Below, one piece after another: positions 50,596 to 59,952 of a stretch of DNA of 64,000 bases. Below the pieces are notes generated by a model. That model had not been told where the DNA came from and made no database searches. It saw only the letters and a list, made by a program, of their open reading frames with translations. The DNA comes from Longimicrobium sp. (GTDB taxonomy: Bacteria > Gemmatimonadota > Gemmatimonadetes > Longimicrobiales > Longimicrobiaceae): assembly GCA_036387335.1 (NCBI GenBank), contig DASVTZ010000026.1, positions 35,809-99,808 of the forward strand, given 5' to 3'. Every line of letters starts with the position of its first letter. The stretch's first letter is position 1. The translations under genes and the position numbers were made by a program.

Positions 50596-53500
50596 TCAGA
50601 AGTTGGTGCTGACGACGAACGAAATGGAGCGCAGCTGCGGGAAGGTGAAGGCGTCGATCGCGTTCACGAGCCCGCTGCCGGACTGGCTTTCGGTGCTGTT
50701 CAGGCCCACCTCGGGGTCGAAGCCCCGGTAGTCGGTCCAGGTCTTCAGGTTGCGGCCCACGGCGCTGATCGTCCACGTGCCGCGGTTGCCGAACACGCGG
50801 CCCAGGCGGTACGACGCTGAGACCTCGCGCAGCTTCACGTAGCTGGCGTCTTCCACGAAGCGGCTGTTGGCCGCCAGCACGTCGTAGAACCCGCCGATGC
50901 CGCCGGTGTCGCCCGCGCGGTAGTAGTAGCCGATCGGCTTGGCCTCGTCCACGCCCGCCTCGGCCTGGTCCACGTCCTTGGAGAGGAAGTCCAGGTACGA
51001 CCAGTGGCGTCCCTGGTTGTACGCGCTCTGCCCGAAGGCGCCCTCGAGCAGCCCGTACACCGCCAGGCGGCGGAACTCGAAGGTGTTCGCGATCCCCAGG
51101 CGGTAGTCCGGCAGCGCGTGGCCCAGCGGCCGCTGCGCGGGCGAGTTGGTGGCGTCGCGGATCACCATCGGCATCCCCCACGACGTCTGCACGCCATACG
51201 GGGCCTGGTTGGCGGGGAGCACCGCGTTCCACAGGTTGTTGGTGATGCCCATCCCCGGGTTGTTCCCCGCGCCCACCCACACCAGGTACCCTTCGCTGTT
51301 CTTCTGGAAGGCGCTGGTGGAGGAGCCGCACTGGTTCTGGAACGACTCCGGAAGCTGGTCGCAGCGGGTCATGAACTCGCGCCCGTAGAAGGTGCCGTAC
51401 CGCACCCCTTCCTCGATGCGCATGATGGTGCCCGTGTTCTGCTGGTCCGTGCCGATGTTGAAGGGCGGCACGTACAGCTTCTCCACGACGGCCCGGTTGC
51501 GCGTGTAGTTCACGCGGCTCGTCCAGGTGAGCTCACGCCCCTGCACGATGGGGAGCGAGAGCGAAGCCTCGAACGTCTTGTTGCGGAGCTCGCCCGCGTT
51601 CTGCCACTGCGTGGGGAAGCCGCTGGCCGCGAACACGGGAACCGGAAGGATCTGGTTCTTGGACAGCGAGTTGGCGTAGCCCAGCGTGAGGCCGAAGCGG
51701 TTCAGCAGCTCCACGTCGAGCCCCACCTCGCGCTCGGTCACCACCTCGGGGCGGAGCTGCGAGTTGCCCAGCGTGGCCGGGAGCAGCGCGCCGCCCGCGC
51801 CGATGGAGAACGTCTCGTACTGCGCCGCGAACGGGGGCACGTTGCCGGCCGTGCCGTACGAGCCGCGCAGCGTGAAGGCGCTGAGGACGTCCGACGGGAA
51901 CCAGCTCTCGCGGGCCATCAGCCACGCCGCGGAGGCGCGCCCGTAGGTCTGCCAGCGGTTGTCCTCGCCGAAGCGCGAGCTGCCGTCGCGCCGCACGGCG
52001 AAGTCGAAGGTGTAGCGGTCCAGGAAGTCCAGGAACGCGCCGCCCGAGAAGCTCATCTGGCGCGTGCTGTTCTCGGCCGAGACGATGGCGAGCTGCTGCG
52101 TGGCGTTGGCGCCCGAGCGCACGTCGCCCACGCGCAGGTAGCGGCCCGTGATGTTGCGGTTGTCGAAGTCCTGCTGCTCGTACAGCCAGCGGCCCGTGAT
52201 GCGGGTGTTGAGCTTCGACCAGATGTCCGGGCGCAGCGTGACGCCGGCGCTGCCGTTCATCGACTGGTCGTTGCGCACGCCGTTGAAGACGAGGCCGTTG
52301 TTCGTGAGCTCGTTGAACGTCGGGGTGCGGAATCCCTTGTTGGCGAACTGCTCGTAGGTGGTGTTCAGCCGGTCGACGCTGAAGTTGGCGTCCGACTCCA
52401 GCCACTCCACCGGGGCGTACTTGATGGTGGCGCCCAGCAGGTAGCGCCAGCGCACGTCCTCGCGGTCGTTGTTCTCGAGGAAGTAGAGCGGGTTCTCGTT
52501 CTGGGTGCCGCCGCTGCCCAGGTTGGGGCGGATGAAGAGGCGGCCCAGCGTGTCGCGCTGCGTGATGTCGTTGGAGGCCGGCACGCGCGTGAGGCGGAAG
52601 AACGGACCGTTCCCTTCCTCGGCGTTGAAGCCGTCCTGCGTGCTGCGGCTGATGTACGTGTTGAGGTCCACCGACCACTGGCTGTTGATCTGGTGGCCCA
52701 GGTTCACGCGCGCGTTGGCGCGCTCGTAGCCCTGCAGCCCCATGATGGCGCCGCCCTGCCTGGTGTGGCCCGCGCTCGCGAAGAACGAGGTGGAGCCCGA
52801 GCGGCCGGACATGGAGAAGTCGTTCAGCATGAGCGGCTTCGGGTCCACCAGCTGCGCCACGGCGTTGTACGTGGTGCCGGGGTAGCGGCTGGAGACGAAG
52901 GCGCGGCGCAGCACGTCGCCCGCGATGGACGAGCCCGGGTCCACCGGCAGGCCGGCGGGGTTCAGCGCGAAGTCGCCCGGCGCGTTGTTGATGCGGGCCT
53001 GCTCCGCGCGGTAGTCCAGCGTGCGCGAGCAGACGTTGCTGGAGCCGTACGGGTCGATGGCGCAGAAGCGCGTCCCCGTCTCGTCCATGAGGTACGCGTG
53101 GTTGCGCGCGATGCCGAAGTCGCGCTCCACGTCGTTGACGCCGTACTCGGAGCGCGCGTTGAAGCGCACGCCGCCTTCCTTGCCCCGCTTGGTGCTGATG
53201 CTGATGACGCCCGAGGCGGCGCGCGAGCCGTACAGCGTGGCGGCGGCCGCGCCCTTCACCACTTCCACGCTCTCGATGTCCGCCGGGTTGAGGTCGGCGA
53301 TGCTCCCGCTGAGCACCACGCCGTCCACGATGTACAGCGGCTCCTGGCTGCGGCCGGCGGCGTTGATGGAGGTGGGCCCGCGCAGCAGCACCTGCGGCGC
53401 CACGCCCGGGCGGCCGCTGACGGTGGCGATGTTCGCCCCCGGCACCTTGCCCTGCAGCTGGCTCAGCGGGTTGACCGCCTGCACCGGCATCTGCGACGCT

Positions 53501-53922
53501 TCCACGCGCGACACGGTGAAGGGCACCTTGGCGCGCTCGGTGGCGCCGCCGCTGACGCCCGTGGCCACGATCCCCTCGAGCTCGAGGATGTCGGTGCCGA
53601 GCTGGAAGTTCTGGGTCAGGTTGGCGCCGGGGCTCAGCGTCACCGTGCGGGTGGACTGCGCGAGGCCCACGCGCGAGGCCGAGATCGCCACCTGCTGGCC
53701 GGTGCGCAGGCGACCCGCGGGGATCACCAGGCGGTAGGTGCCGTTCGCGGTGGTGGCCGTGCTGATGCTGAGCGTGTTGATGCGCACGGTCACGCCGCTC
53801 TCGGGCGCGCCCGCCGAGTTCGTCACACGCCCGGTCACGGTGGCGGGCTCCTGCCCGGCCAGCGGAGCGGACGCCGTGGCTGCGGCGACTACCGCCGCGA
53901 AGAGCCAACGGGTTGTTTTCAT
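50596..53922 (-). CDS. SusC/RagA-family TonB-dependent transporter
   Basis: 1108 residues from MKTTRWLFAAVVAAATASAP, with AGGAGG seven bases before the ATG; cleavable signal. Domains in order: carboxypeptidase-regulatory-like domain (VTGRVTNSAGAPESGVTVRI, about 28-110), plug with LSQLQGKVPGANIATVSGRP and the RagA signature LLRGPTSINAAGRSQEPLYI then VDGV, and a long beta-barrel ending in VSTNF with terminal Phe. Imports bound material through the outer membrane with TonB. It leads a four-gene unit with susD and two lipoproteins. No sigma/anti-sigma pair is adjacent, so regulation is not visible. Confidence 0.93.
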   Translation of the reverse strand: MKTTRWLFAAVVAAATASAPLAGQEPATVTGRVTNSAGAPESGVTVRINTLSISTATTANGTYRLVIPAGRLRTGQQVAISASRVGLAQSTRTVTLSPGANLTQNFQLGTDILELEGIVATGVSGGATERAKVPFTVSRVEASQMPVQAVNPLSQLQGKVPGANIATVSGRPGVAPQVLLRGPTSINAAGRSQEPLYIVDGVVLSGSIADLNPADIESVEVVKGAAAATLYGSRAASGVISISTKRGKEGGVRFNARSEYGVNDVERDFGIARNHAYLMDETGTRFCAIDPYGSSNVCSRTLDYRAEQARINNAPGDFALNPAGLPVDPGSSIAGDVLRRAFVSSRYPGTTYNAVAQLVDPKPLMLNDFSMSGRSGSTSFFASAGHTRQGGAIMGLQGYERANARVNLGHQINSQWSVDLNTYISRSTQDGFNAEEGNGPFFRLTRVPASNDITQRDTLGRLFIRPNLGSGGTQNENPLYFLENNDREDVRWRYLLGATIKYAPVEWLESDANFSVDRLNTTYEQFANKGFRTPTFNELTNNGLVFNGVRNDQSMNGSAGVTLRPDIWSKLNTRITGRWLYEQQDFDNRNITGRYLRVGDVRSGANATQQLAIVSAENSTRQMSFSGGAFLDFLDRYTFDFAVRRDGSSRFGEDNRWQTYGRASAAWLMARESWFPSDVLSAFTLRGSYGTAGNVPPFAAQYETFSIGAGGALLPATLGNSQLRPEVVTEREVGLDVELLNRFGLTLGYANSLSKNQILPVPVFAASGFPTQWQNAGELRNKTFEASLSLPIVQGRELTWTSRVNYTRNRAVVEKLYVPPFNIGTDQQNTGTIMRIEEGVRYGTFYGREFMTRCDQLPESFQNQCGSSTSAFQKNSEGYLVWVGAGNNPGMGITNNLWNAVLPANQAPYGVQTSWGMPMVIRDATNSPAQRPLGHALPDYRLGIANTFEFRRLAVYGLLEGAFGQSAYNQGRHWSYLDFLSKDVDQAEAGVDEAKPIGYYYRAGDTGGIGGFYDVLAANSRFVEDASYVKLREVSASYRLGRVFGNRGTWTISAVGRNLKTWTDYRGFDPEVGLNSTESQSGSGLVNAIDAFTFPQLRSISFVVSTNF

Positions 53923-54356
53923 TCCACGTCCTCCTGGAACGCGCCGGCTCTGTGTGCCGGCGGTCGGTTTCGGTTTGGCCGCGGCGGTTGCCGGGACCCT
54001 GCGCACGGTGTGGTCTGCGACGGATGGGATTGCTGCCGTGCGGGTGCTGCGAGAGGGTTTGGTGCCGTTGACCTCCTGGCAGAGATCGTGGGGGGAACGC
54101 ATTGGAGGACGGCCCGGGGGTGCCGCTCTCGGGACGAACAGACGGGACTTGTTGGGCTAGACTGATACGGGAACTCGTACCATTACTGGGAGGTTAGCGT
54201 TACGTTAGCGGCACCCCCCTAAGCCGTCAAGAGCCGTGGGCAACACGGGGCCGGCGGACGATTGAACGGACTTTGCACAGACCCTTCCCGGGCGGCGCAA
54301 CGGCCGTCCGGCGCGAGCTTTACATCGGCGGCCCGGTTCGGTATGATTTCGGTTCT
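53923..54356. other. Divergent susC-uvrA region
   Basis: 434 bases, no gene. GC falls around 54160-54220. There, GTTAGCG repeats directly at 54193-54199 and 54204-54210 with four bases between, and a nearby TACGGGAACTCGTA is imperfectly palindromic. These could be regulator sites for either gene. The rest shows no features. Confidence 0.4.
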
Positions 54357-57227
54357 ATGAAAGATCGCATCGTCATCCGCGGGGCCCGGCAGCACAACCT
54401 CAAGAACCTGGATCTCGACCTGCCGCGCCGCGCGGTGATCGTGGTCACGGGGCCCTCGGGGTCGGGAAAGTCGTCGCTCGCATTCGACACGGTGTACGCC
54501 GAGGGGCAGCGGCGCTACGTCGAGTCGCTTTCCACGTACGCCAAGCAGTTCCTCGACCGGATGGAGAAGCCGGACGTGGACCGCGTGGACGGCATCTCGC
54601 CGGCGGTGGCCATCGAGCAGCGGAACCCCACCAAGACCTCCCGCTCCACCGTGGGCACGGCCACCGAGGTGTACGACTACCTGCGGCTGCTGTGGGCGCG
54701 CGTGGGCCGCACCTACTGCCCGGGGCACCCCGACCTCCCCTGCGGCCGCGAGATCCGGCCGGACAGCGTGCAGACCGCCACCGACGCGGTGCTGCGCCTG
54801 CCGGAGGGGACGCGCGCCATGGTGTGCTTTCCGCTCCCCCTATCCGCACGCGTGACGCACGCGCTGGTGGTGGAGAACCTGCGCGCGCTGGGCTTCGTGC
54901 GCGTGCTGGCGAACGGCGTGGAGATGCACCTGGACGAGCTCGCCGAGGGGATCGACCTCACCGCGGCCGGCGAGCTGCTGGTGGTGGTGGACCGCGTAAA
55001 GGTGGACGCCGAGCAGTCCGGCCGCCTGGCCGACTCGCTGGGCACCGCCTTCACCGAGGGCGAGGGCGAGGCGGTGGTGGTGCCGGTGGGGATGAAGCCG
55101 CTCCGCTTCACCGACCGCTTCCGCTGCCCGGAGCACCCGGAGATCGAGTTCGCCAACCCCACGCCGCAGCTCTTCTCCTTCAACAACCCGTACGGGAGCT
55201 GCCCGGAGTGCACCGGCTTCGGCGCGGTGCTGCGGATTGACGAGTCGCTGATCGTGTGCAACCCGGCCCGCTCCATCGCCGAGGGCGCCGTCGACCCCTG
55301 GCGGATGCCGCGCTACGAGGCCAAGCGGAAGAAGCTGGCCGACTTCGCCCGCAAGGAAGGCGTCTCGGTGGACACGCCGTGGCAGGACCTTCCGCAGGAG
55401 TTCAGGCACAAGGTGCTGCACGGGGTGCGCGGCTTCCAGGGCGTGATCGACTTCTTTGAAGACCTGGAGGAGAAGCGCTACAAGGCGTACATCCGCGTCT
55501 TCATCCGCCAGTACCAGAGCGCACGCACCTGCCCGACGTGCAACGGCGCCAAGCTGCGTCCGGAGGCGCTGCGCATCCGCGTGGCGGGGCGCACCATCGC
55601 CGAGGTCTCGGAGCTGCCGCTGGCGCAGCTCCGCCCCTGGGCGGCATCGCTGCGCGGCGCCGTTCCCTCCGGCGACGGCGCGGACTGCCCCCCCGCCCTA
55701 CTCTCCGAGCAGGAGCGCGGCATCGCGGAGACGATCCTCAAGGAGCTGGAGTCACGGATCGGCTTCCTGAACGACGTGGGGCTCGGCTACCTGACGCTCG
55801 AACGGCAGACGCGCACCCTTTCCGGCGGCGAGGCGCAGCGCATCTCCCTTTCCAACGCGCTGGGGAGCCGGCTGGTGGACACGCTGTACGTGCTGGACGA
55901 GCCCACCATCGGCCTGCACCCGGCGGACAACGACCGGCTGCTGGCGCTTCTGGTGCGGCTGCGCGAGGGGGGCAACACCGTGCTGGTGGTGGAGCACGAC
56001 CCCGAGGCCATGCGCATGGCCGACCACATCGTGGAGCTGGGGCCGGGGAGCGGCGAGCTGGGCGGCCAGCTCGTCTTCCAGGGGACGCTCGACGAGATCA
56101 TGCACGCCGACACCCTCACCGGCCGCTACCTCAGCGGCCGCGAGGAGATCGCCATCCCGGAGCGGCGCCGCCCCACGCGCGGCCCGCGCATCCGCATCGA
56201 GGGCGCCACCGAGCACAACCTGCGCGGCGTGTCGGTGGAGATCCCGCTGGGCGCCCTGACGGTGGTGAGCGGCGTGTCCGGCTCCGGAAAGAGCACGCTC
56301 GTCCACGACGTCCTCTATCGCGCCCTCGAGCGCGAGCTCTCCGGCGGCGAGACGAGCGCCAAGCGGCACATGGGCGAGGGGGTGGGCGCCTACGAAAGGA
56401 TGAGCGGCACCGGCGGCATCCGCGAAGTCGTGCTGGTCGATCAGAGCCCCATCGGCCGTACGCCCCGCTCCAATCCGGTCACCTACATCAAGGCATGGGA
56501 CGAGGTGAGGCGCATTTTCGCCTCCTTGCCCGACTCGGTGCAGCGCGGGCTCACGCCGGGGCACTTCTCCTTCAACGTCACGGGCGGACGCTGCGAGGCG
56601 TGCAAGGGCGAGGGGCAGGTGGAGGTGGAGATGGTCTTCATGGCCGACGTCTTCGTGCCGTGCGAGATCTGCGGCGGCGCCCGCTTCAAGCCGGAGGTGC
56701 TGGACGTGCGCTTCAAGGGTCGCAACGTGCGCGACGTGCTGGAGATGACCATCGACCAGGCGATCCGCTTCTTCATCCACGAGGACCGTCTGGGGCAGGC
56801 GCTCTGGCACCTGCAGCAGGTGGGGTTGGGCTACCTGCGCCTGGGCCAGCCCGCACCCACCCTCTCCGGCGGCGAGGCGCAGCGCATCAAGGTGGCGCGC
56901 GAGCTGGCGCTGGGGGCGCGGCGCGGCGGCAAGAAGCTGTACGTGCTGGACGAGCCCACCACCGGCCTGCACATGGACGACATCCGCAAGCTGCTGCGCG
57001 TGCTGGACGACCTGGTGGACGCGGGCCACACGGTGGTGCTGATCGAGCACAACCTGGACGTCATCAAGACGGCGGACTGGCTGATCGACCTGGGCCCCGG
57101 CGCCGGCCCGGATGGCGGCCTAGTGGTGGCGATGGGGACGCCGGAGGACGTGGCGCGCGTGCCGGAGAGCGTCACGGGGCGCTACCTGGTGCCGCTGCTG
57201 GAGAGGGTCGGCGCGGGCGCGGCCTGA
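54357..57227 (+). CDS. uvrA: Excinuclease ABC subunit A
   Basis: 956 residues from [20 protein letters not shown], the family start; the longer upstream frame was dropped. UvrA scans DNA for damage in nucleotide excision repair. Two ABC ATPase halves are present: Walker [10 protein letters not shown] and GVSGSGKST, signatures LSGGEAQRI twice, Walker [13 protein letters not shown] and [12 protein letters not shown]. The second zinc module is complete (CEACKG ... CEICGG). The first reads [10 protein letters not shown] ... CPECTG, with His replacing the usual second Cys. ATG has only a weak ribosome site. Followed by a terminator of the CACGCGGAG family. Confidence 0.97.
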   Translation: MKDRIVIRGARQHNLKNLDLDLPRRAVIVVTGPSGSGKSSLAFDTVYAEGQRRYVESLSTYAKQFLDRMEKPDVDRVDGISPAVAIEQRNPTKTSRSTVGTATEVYDYLRLLWARVGRTYCPGHPDLPCGREIRPDSVQTATDAVLRLPEGTRAMVCFPLPLSARVTHALVVENLRALGFVRVLANGVEMHLDELAEGIDLTAAGELLVVVDRVKVDAEQSGRLADSLGTAFTEGEGEAVVVPVGMKPLRFTDRFRCPEHPEIEFANPTPQLFSFNNPYGSCPECTGFGAVLRIDESLIVCNPARSIAEGAVDPWRMPRYEAKRKKLADFARKEGVSVDTPWQDLPQEFRHKVLHGVRGFQGVIDFFEDLEEKRYKAYIRVFIRQYQSARTCPTCNGAKLRPEALRIRVAGRTIAEVSELPLAQLRPWAASLRGAVPSGDGADCPPALLSEQERGIAETILKELESRIGFLNDVGLGYLTLERQTRTLSGGEAQRISLSNALGSRLVDTLYVLDEPTIGLHPADNDRLLALLVRLREGGNTVLVVEHDPEAMRMADHIVELGPGSGELGGQLVFQGTLDEIMHADTLTGRYLSGREEIAIPERRRPTRGPRIRIEGATEHNLRGVSVEIPLGALTVVSGVSGSGKSTLVHDVLYRALERELSGGETSAKRHMGEGVGAYERMSGTGGIREVVLVDQSPIGRTPRSNPVTYIKAWDEVRRIFASLPDSVQRGLTPGHFSFNVTGGRCEACKGEGQVEVEMVFMADVFVPCEICGGARFKPEVLDVRFKGRNVRDVLEMTIDQAIRFFIHEDRLGQALWHLQQVGLGYLRLGQPAPTLSGGEAQRIKVARELALGARRGGKKLYVLDEPTTGLHMDDIRKLLRVLDDLVDAGHTVVLIEHNLDVIKTADWLIDLGPGAGPDGGLVVAMGTPEDVARVPESVTGRYLVPLLERVGAGAA

Positions 57228-57546
57228 AACGGCGGGGCTCACGCGGAGGCGCGGAGACGCGGAAGAGGGCTTCACGGCCTCTCCGCGGCTCCGCGCCTTT
57301 TTTACTGTTGCAGATCGGGAGTACCGCCGTCGAGTGCTGCATGGTGGGGCGGCCCCGCACCACATTGGTGCGGAAGCCCGAACGTACAAGATTCGTAAGT
57401 TACTGCCCGCTTGGCACTTACGATGAAAACAGATGTGGCACCGGCCATGCTTTGTGGGGAGCCGTCCATCGACGGTGTAGCGCGAGCGGCCGCCGTTTCC
57501 GGCGCGGCGCGCGCGGATTCAGACTCCCCCATAAGAGGTCGTTCCC
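57228..57546. other. uvrA to subtilisin intergenic region
   Basis: 319 bases: the repeat-derived terminator (57248-57303), then a hairpin CCGCACCA / TGGTGCGG (57355-57373), then spaced arms TCGTAAGT and ACTTACGA (57393-57400, 57416-57423) that could be an operator. No gene. Confidence 0.55.
57248..57303 (+). terminator. uvrA terminator built on the CACGCGGAG repeat
   Basis: Arms GGCGCGGAGACGCGGAAGAGG and GGCCTCTCCGCGGCTCCGCG CC, two mismatches, followed by six T. A repeat-family copy that has become, or already was, a proper intrinsic terminator for uvrA. Confidence 0.82.
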
Positions 57547-58728
57547 ATGAAGCGCAGCCTGGCCCTCCTCCCGTTCCTCACCCTCGCCGCCTGCTCGGAC
57601 GGCTCCGACGTGGTGACCAGCGCCCGTGCCCCCGAGGCGCCGGTGTTCGCGGCCTCCGGCGGGAAGAGCATCGAGGGGTCGTACATGGTGGTACTCAACG
57701 AGGGGGCCGACGCCCGCTCGGTGGCGGCGGTGGCCGGGGTCAGCCCGCGCTACGTCTACAGCGCCGCGCTCAACGGCTTCGCGGGGACGCTGAACGCGGG
57801 GCAGCTCAACGCCCTCCAGCACAACCCGAACGTCCGCTACATCGAGCAGGACGGCATCGCGACCGCCAGCACCACGCAGACGGGCGCCACCTGGGGGATC
57901 GACCGCACGGACCAGCGCGCGCTGCCGCTCAGCACCACGTACAGCTACACCAACACCGGCCTGGGCGTAACGGCGTACATCATCGACACCGGCATCGACA
58001 TGGGGCACTCCGAGTTCGGCGGGCGCGCGATCGCCGGCTTCGACGCCTTTACCGACGGCCAGAACAGCAACGACTGCAACGGGCACGGCACCCACGTGTC
58101 CGGCACGGTGGGCGGCGCCAACTACGGGATCGCCAAGGGCGTGACGCTGGTGGCGGTGCGCGTGCTGGACTGCGGCGGCTCCGGCGCGTGGAGCGGCGTG
58201 GTGGCGGGGATCGACTGGGCGACGGCCAACCACGTCGCGGGCACGCCCGCCACGGCCAACATGTCGCTCGGCGGCGGGGCCAGCACGGTGGTGGACGACG
58301 CGGTGAAGCGGCTGATCGCCGACGGCGTGGCGACCGCGGTTGCGGCCGGCAACGGCAACTTCCTGGGGATTGCGCAGAACGCCTGCAACTACTCGCCGGC
58401 CCGCGTGCCGGAGGCGATCACCATCGGCGCCACCACCAACACGGACACCAAGGCTTCGTACAGCAACTACGGCTCTTGCGTGGACTTCTTTGCGCCGGGC
58501 TCGGGGATCACGTCGTCGTGGATCGGCGTCGGCAACACGGAGACAAACACCATCAGCGGCACGTCGATGGCGACTCCGCACGTGGTGGGTGTGGCGGCGC
58601 TGTACCTGCAGAGCAACCCGCTCTCCACGCCCCAGCAGGTACGTGACGCGCTGTTCGCCGCCACCACCAAGAGCGTGGTGAAGAGCGCCAACACCACCAA
58701 CAACCACCTGCTGTTCTCGGCGTACTGA
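57547..58728 (+). CDS. Subtilisin-like serine protease (S8), lipoprotein
   Basis: 393 residues. Lipobox LTLAAC (Cys16). Inhibitor I9 propeptide about 40-105 (YMVVLNEGADARSVAAVAGV ... VRYIEQDG). Catalytic Asp147 in IIDTGID, His180 in NGHGTHVSG and Ser340 in SGTSMATPH; oxyanion Asn in AAGNGN (about 269). It is a proteinase-K/thermitase type enzyme, anchored by lipid at the surface or outer membrane. Cysteines in CNGHG, LDCGG, NACN and GSCVD may form disulfides. GAGG lies 10 bases before the ATG, and an inverted-repeat pair upstream might regulate it. Secure. Confidence 0.95.
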   Translation: MKRSLALLPFLTLAACSDGSDVVTSARAPEAPVFAASGGKSIEGSYMVVLNEGADARSVAAVAGVSPRYVYSAALNGFAGTLNAGQLNALQHNPNVRYIEQDGIATASTTQTGATWGIDRTDQRALPLSTTYSYTNTGLGVTAYIIDTGIDMGHSEFGGRAIAGFDAFTDGQNSNDCNGHGTHVSGTVGGANYGIAKGVTLVAVRVLDCGGSGAWSGVVAGIDWATANHVAGTPATANMSLGGGASTVVDDAVKRLIADGVATAVAAGNGNFLGIAQNACNYSPARVPEAITIGATTNTDTKASYSNYGSCVDFFAPGSGITSSWIGVGNTETNTISGTSMATPHVVGVAALYLQSNPLSTPQQVRDALFAATTKSVVKSANTTNNHLLFSAY

Positions 58729-58767
58729 TACCGTTTCTCACGAACCCGTGTGCATGGGGGGAAATGG

Positions 58768-58840
58768 TCTCACGCGAAGGCGCGAAGCCGCAAAGAAAGT
58801 GTTTCCGTGTCTTTCCTTCGCGTCTCCGCGCCTTTGCGTG
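58768..58840. repeat. CACGCGAAGG inverted repeat
   Basis: TCTCACGCGAAGGCGCGAAG ... CTTCGCGTCTCCGCGCCTTT then GCGTGA. A member of the CACGCGGAG family with short inner spacer. Confidence 0.8.
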
Positions 58841-58869
58841 ACATCATGGTCCTTGGACGAACTGACGAC

Positions 58870-58903
58870 AAACGCGCCCCGGAATCATTTCCGGGGCGCG
58901 TTT
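58870..58903. terminator. Bidirectional terminator, 15-base stem
   Basis: AAACGCGCCCCGGAA / TTCCGGGGCGCGTTT with loop TCAT, between the convergent protease and toxin genes. T run on both strands. Confidence 0.9.
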
Positions 58904-58938
58904 TCGTAACCGCTTTGGTTATCTGCCTGGACGCGCGT

Positions 58939-59226
58939 TCAGCCCGCGGGCTCTTCCTCTTCCGCGTTGAAGCGGCGGCCGCGCAGGAGGGTGATCGTCG
59001 TCCCTTCGATCTTGTAGAACACCTTGAGCCCTGGATGTCCTTCCGTGGACTCGAAGGTCAGGATGCGCATCGTGGTGTCCTGCGTCGGCCGCCCCGCCTC
59101 GGGGTTGGTTCTGAGAACGAACTGGGCCGTCCGTATCTTGCCGGTCCAGTCGTAGCCCGCCGGCTCGATCGCCCGCAAGCTCGCCAGAAAGGGCGGATAG
59201 TCGGCGACGACCGTGAACGGCGGCAT
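58939..59226 (-). CDS. Probable toxin partner of Panacea antitoxin
   Basis: 95 residues, starting one base after the antitoxin stop. It reads DWTGKIRTAQFVLRTNPEAG, then ILTFESTEGHPGLKVFYKIE and GTTITLLRGRRFN. A helix followed by strands, with VFYKIEGTTITLLRG at the end, recalls RelE/ParE-fold toxins, but I do not see their catalytic residues clearly. The C-terminus is acidic (EEEEPAG). Assigned as toxin mainly because of the coupled Panacea-domain gene before it. Family uncertain. Confidence 0.55.
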   Translation of the reverse strand: MPPFTVVADYPPFLASLRAIEPAGYDWTGKIRTAQFVLRTNPEAGRPTQDTTMRILTFESTEGHPGLKVFYKIEGTTITLLRGRRFNAEEEEPAG

Positions 59227-59227
59227 C

Positions 59228-59764
59228 TTACGCCGTGTAGGCGGCGTACTCTCGACCGAGCTCCACGGCCAGGGCCAGATCCTCTTCGGTGGGCTCGCGA
59301 TCGGAGAGAAGCGCCATGTCGTACGGGATCGTCTCCTTGTAGTCCGCGAGCTTCCATCCGTCGAACTCGTGCGAGATCTCGCTCACCTGCCTCGCGCTCA
59401 ACCCCCAGAACAGCGAGATCACGGAGTCCACCATCGCGATCTCTTCGCCGTTGAAACCAGTGAGGTCCGCGGCACGCAGCGCGATGGGGCGCTCCTGCCG
59501 CATGGTGCCGTACGGCACCTCGCGAACGATCAGCTCCCGCGCGGCGACCAGCCGTTTCCGCACCGGAACCAGCCGGCGTGGAGCGGGCCCCTGGTTCAGC
59601 TTCATGTACTCCTGTCCCGTGATCGGCCTTCCATGCTTCGCGTAGTGGAGGAAGTCCGCGTAGAACAGGATCTTGTTGAGCTTGATGGCCCCGTACGGCG
59701 GGTCGAGCTGAGACCTGTCCGAGATGTAAAGGATCAGCTCCGCCATCTTTTCATCGTCGGTCAT
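59228..59764 (-). CDS. Panacea/SocA-like (DUF4065) antitoxin
   Basis: 178 residues. The SocA/DUF4065 domain is clear: AELILYISDRSQLDPPYGAI, KLNKILFYADFLHYAKHG, GQEYMKLNQGPAPRRLVPVR and VISLFWGLSARQVSEISHEF. This Panacea domain is an antitoxin that pairs with many unrelated small toxins. The gene directly after it encodes a 95-residue protein, giving the usual antitoxin-first layout. The C-terminal 40 residues (PTEEDLALAVELGREYAAYT) extend the domain and may bind the toxin. No operator was recognised upstream. Confidence 0.85.
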   Translation of the reverse strand: MTDDEKMAELILYISDRSQLDPPYGAIKLNKILFYADFLHYAKHGRPITGQEYMKLNQGPAPRRLVPVRKRLVAARELIVREVPYGTMRQERPIALRAADLTGFNGEEIAMVDSVISLFWGLSARQVSEISHEFDGWKLADYKETIPYDMALLSDREPTEEDLALAVELGREYAAYTA

Positions 59765-59902
59765 CGACGTTCACCCTCCGTCCGTGGGACGCGAGTCCGT
59801 TGGGAACGCTGCGCCTGGCGATTCGCGGGTTCAGAGTCTAACGCGAAAGCCATGCACAGTCAAGAAGATTTTCGGTGCATCTTCGGTGTGGTCGCACGTG
59901 AA

Positions 59903-59935
59903 AAGAGGCCCGGGCGCTGAGCGCCCGGGCCTCTT
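59903..59935. terminator. Perfect 15-base terminator hairpin
   Basis: AAGAGGCCCGGGCGC / GCGCCCGGGCCTCTT with a three-base loop, 18 bases beyond the stop of the Arg/Asp-rich gene on the minus strand. Confidence 0.88.
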
Positions 59936-59952
59936 CGTTCGGGGCCTTCCGC

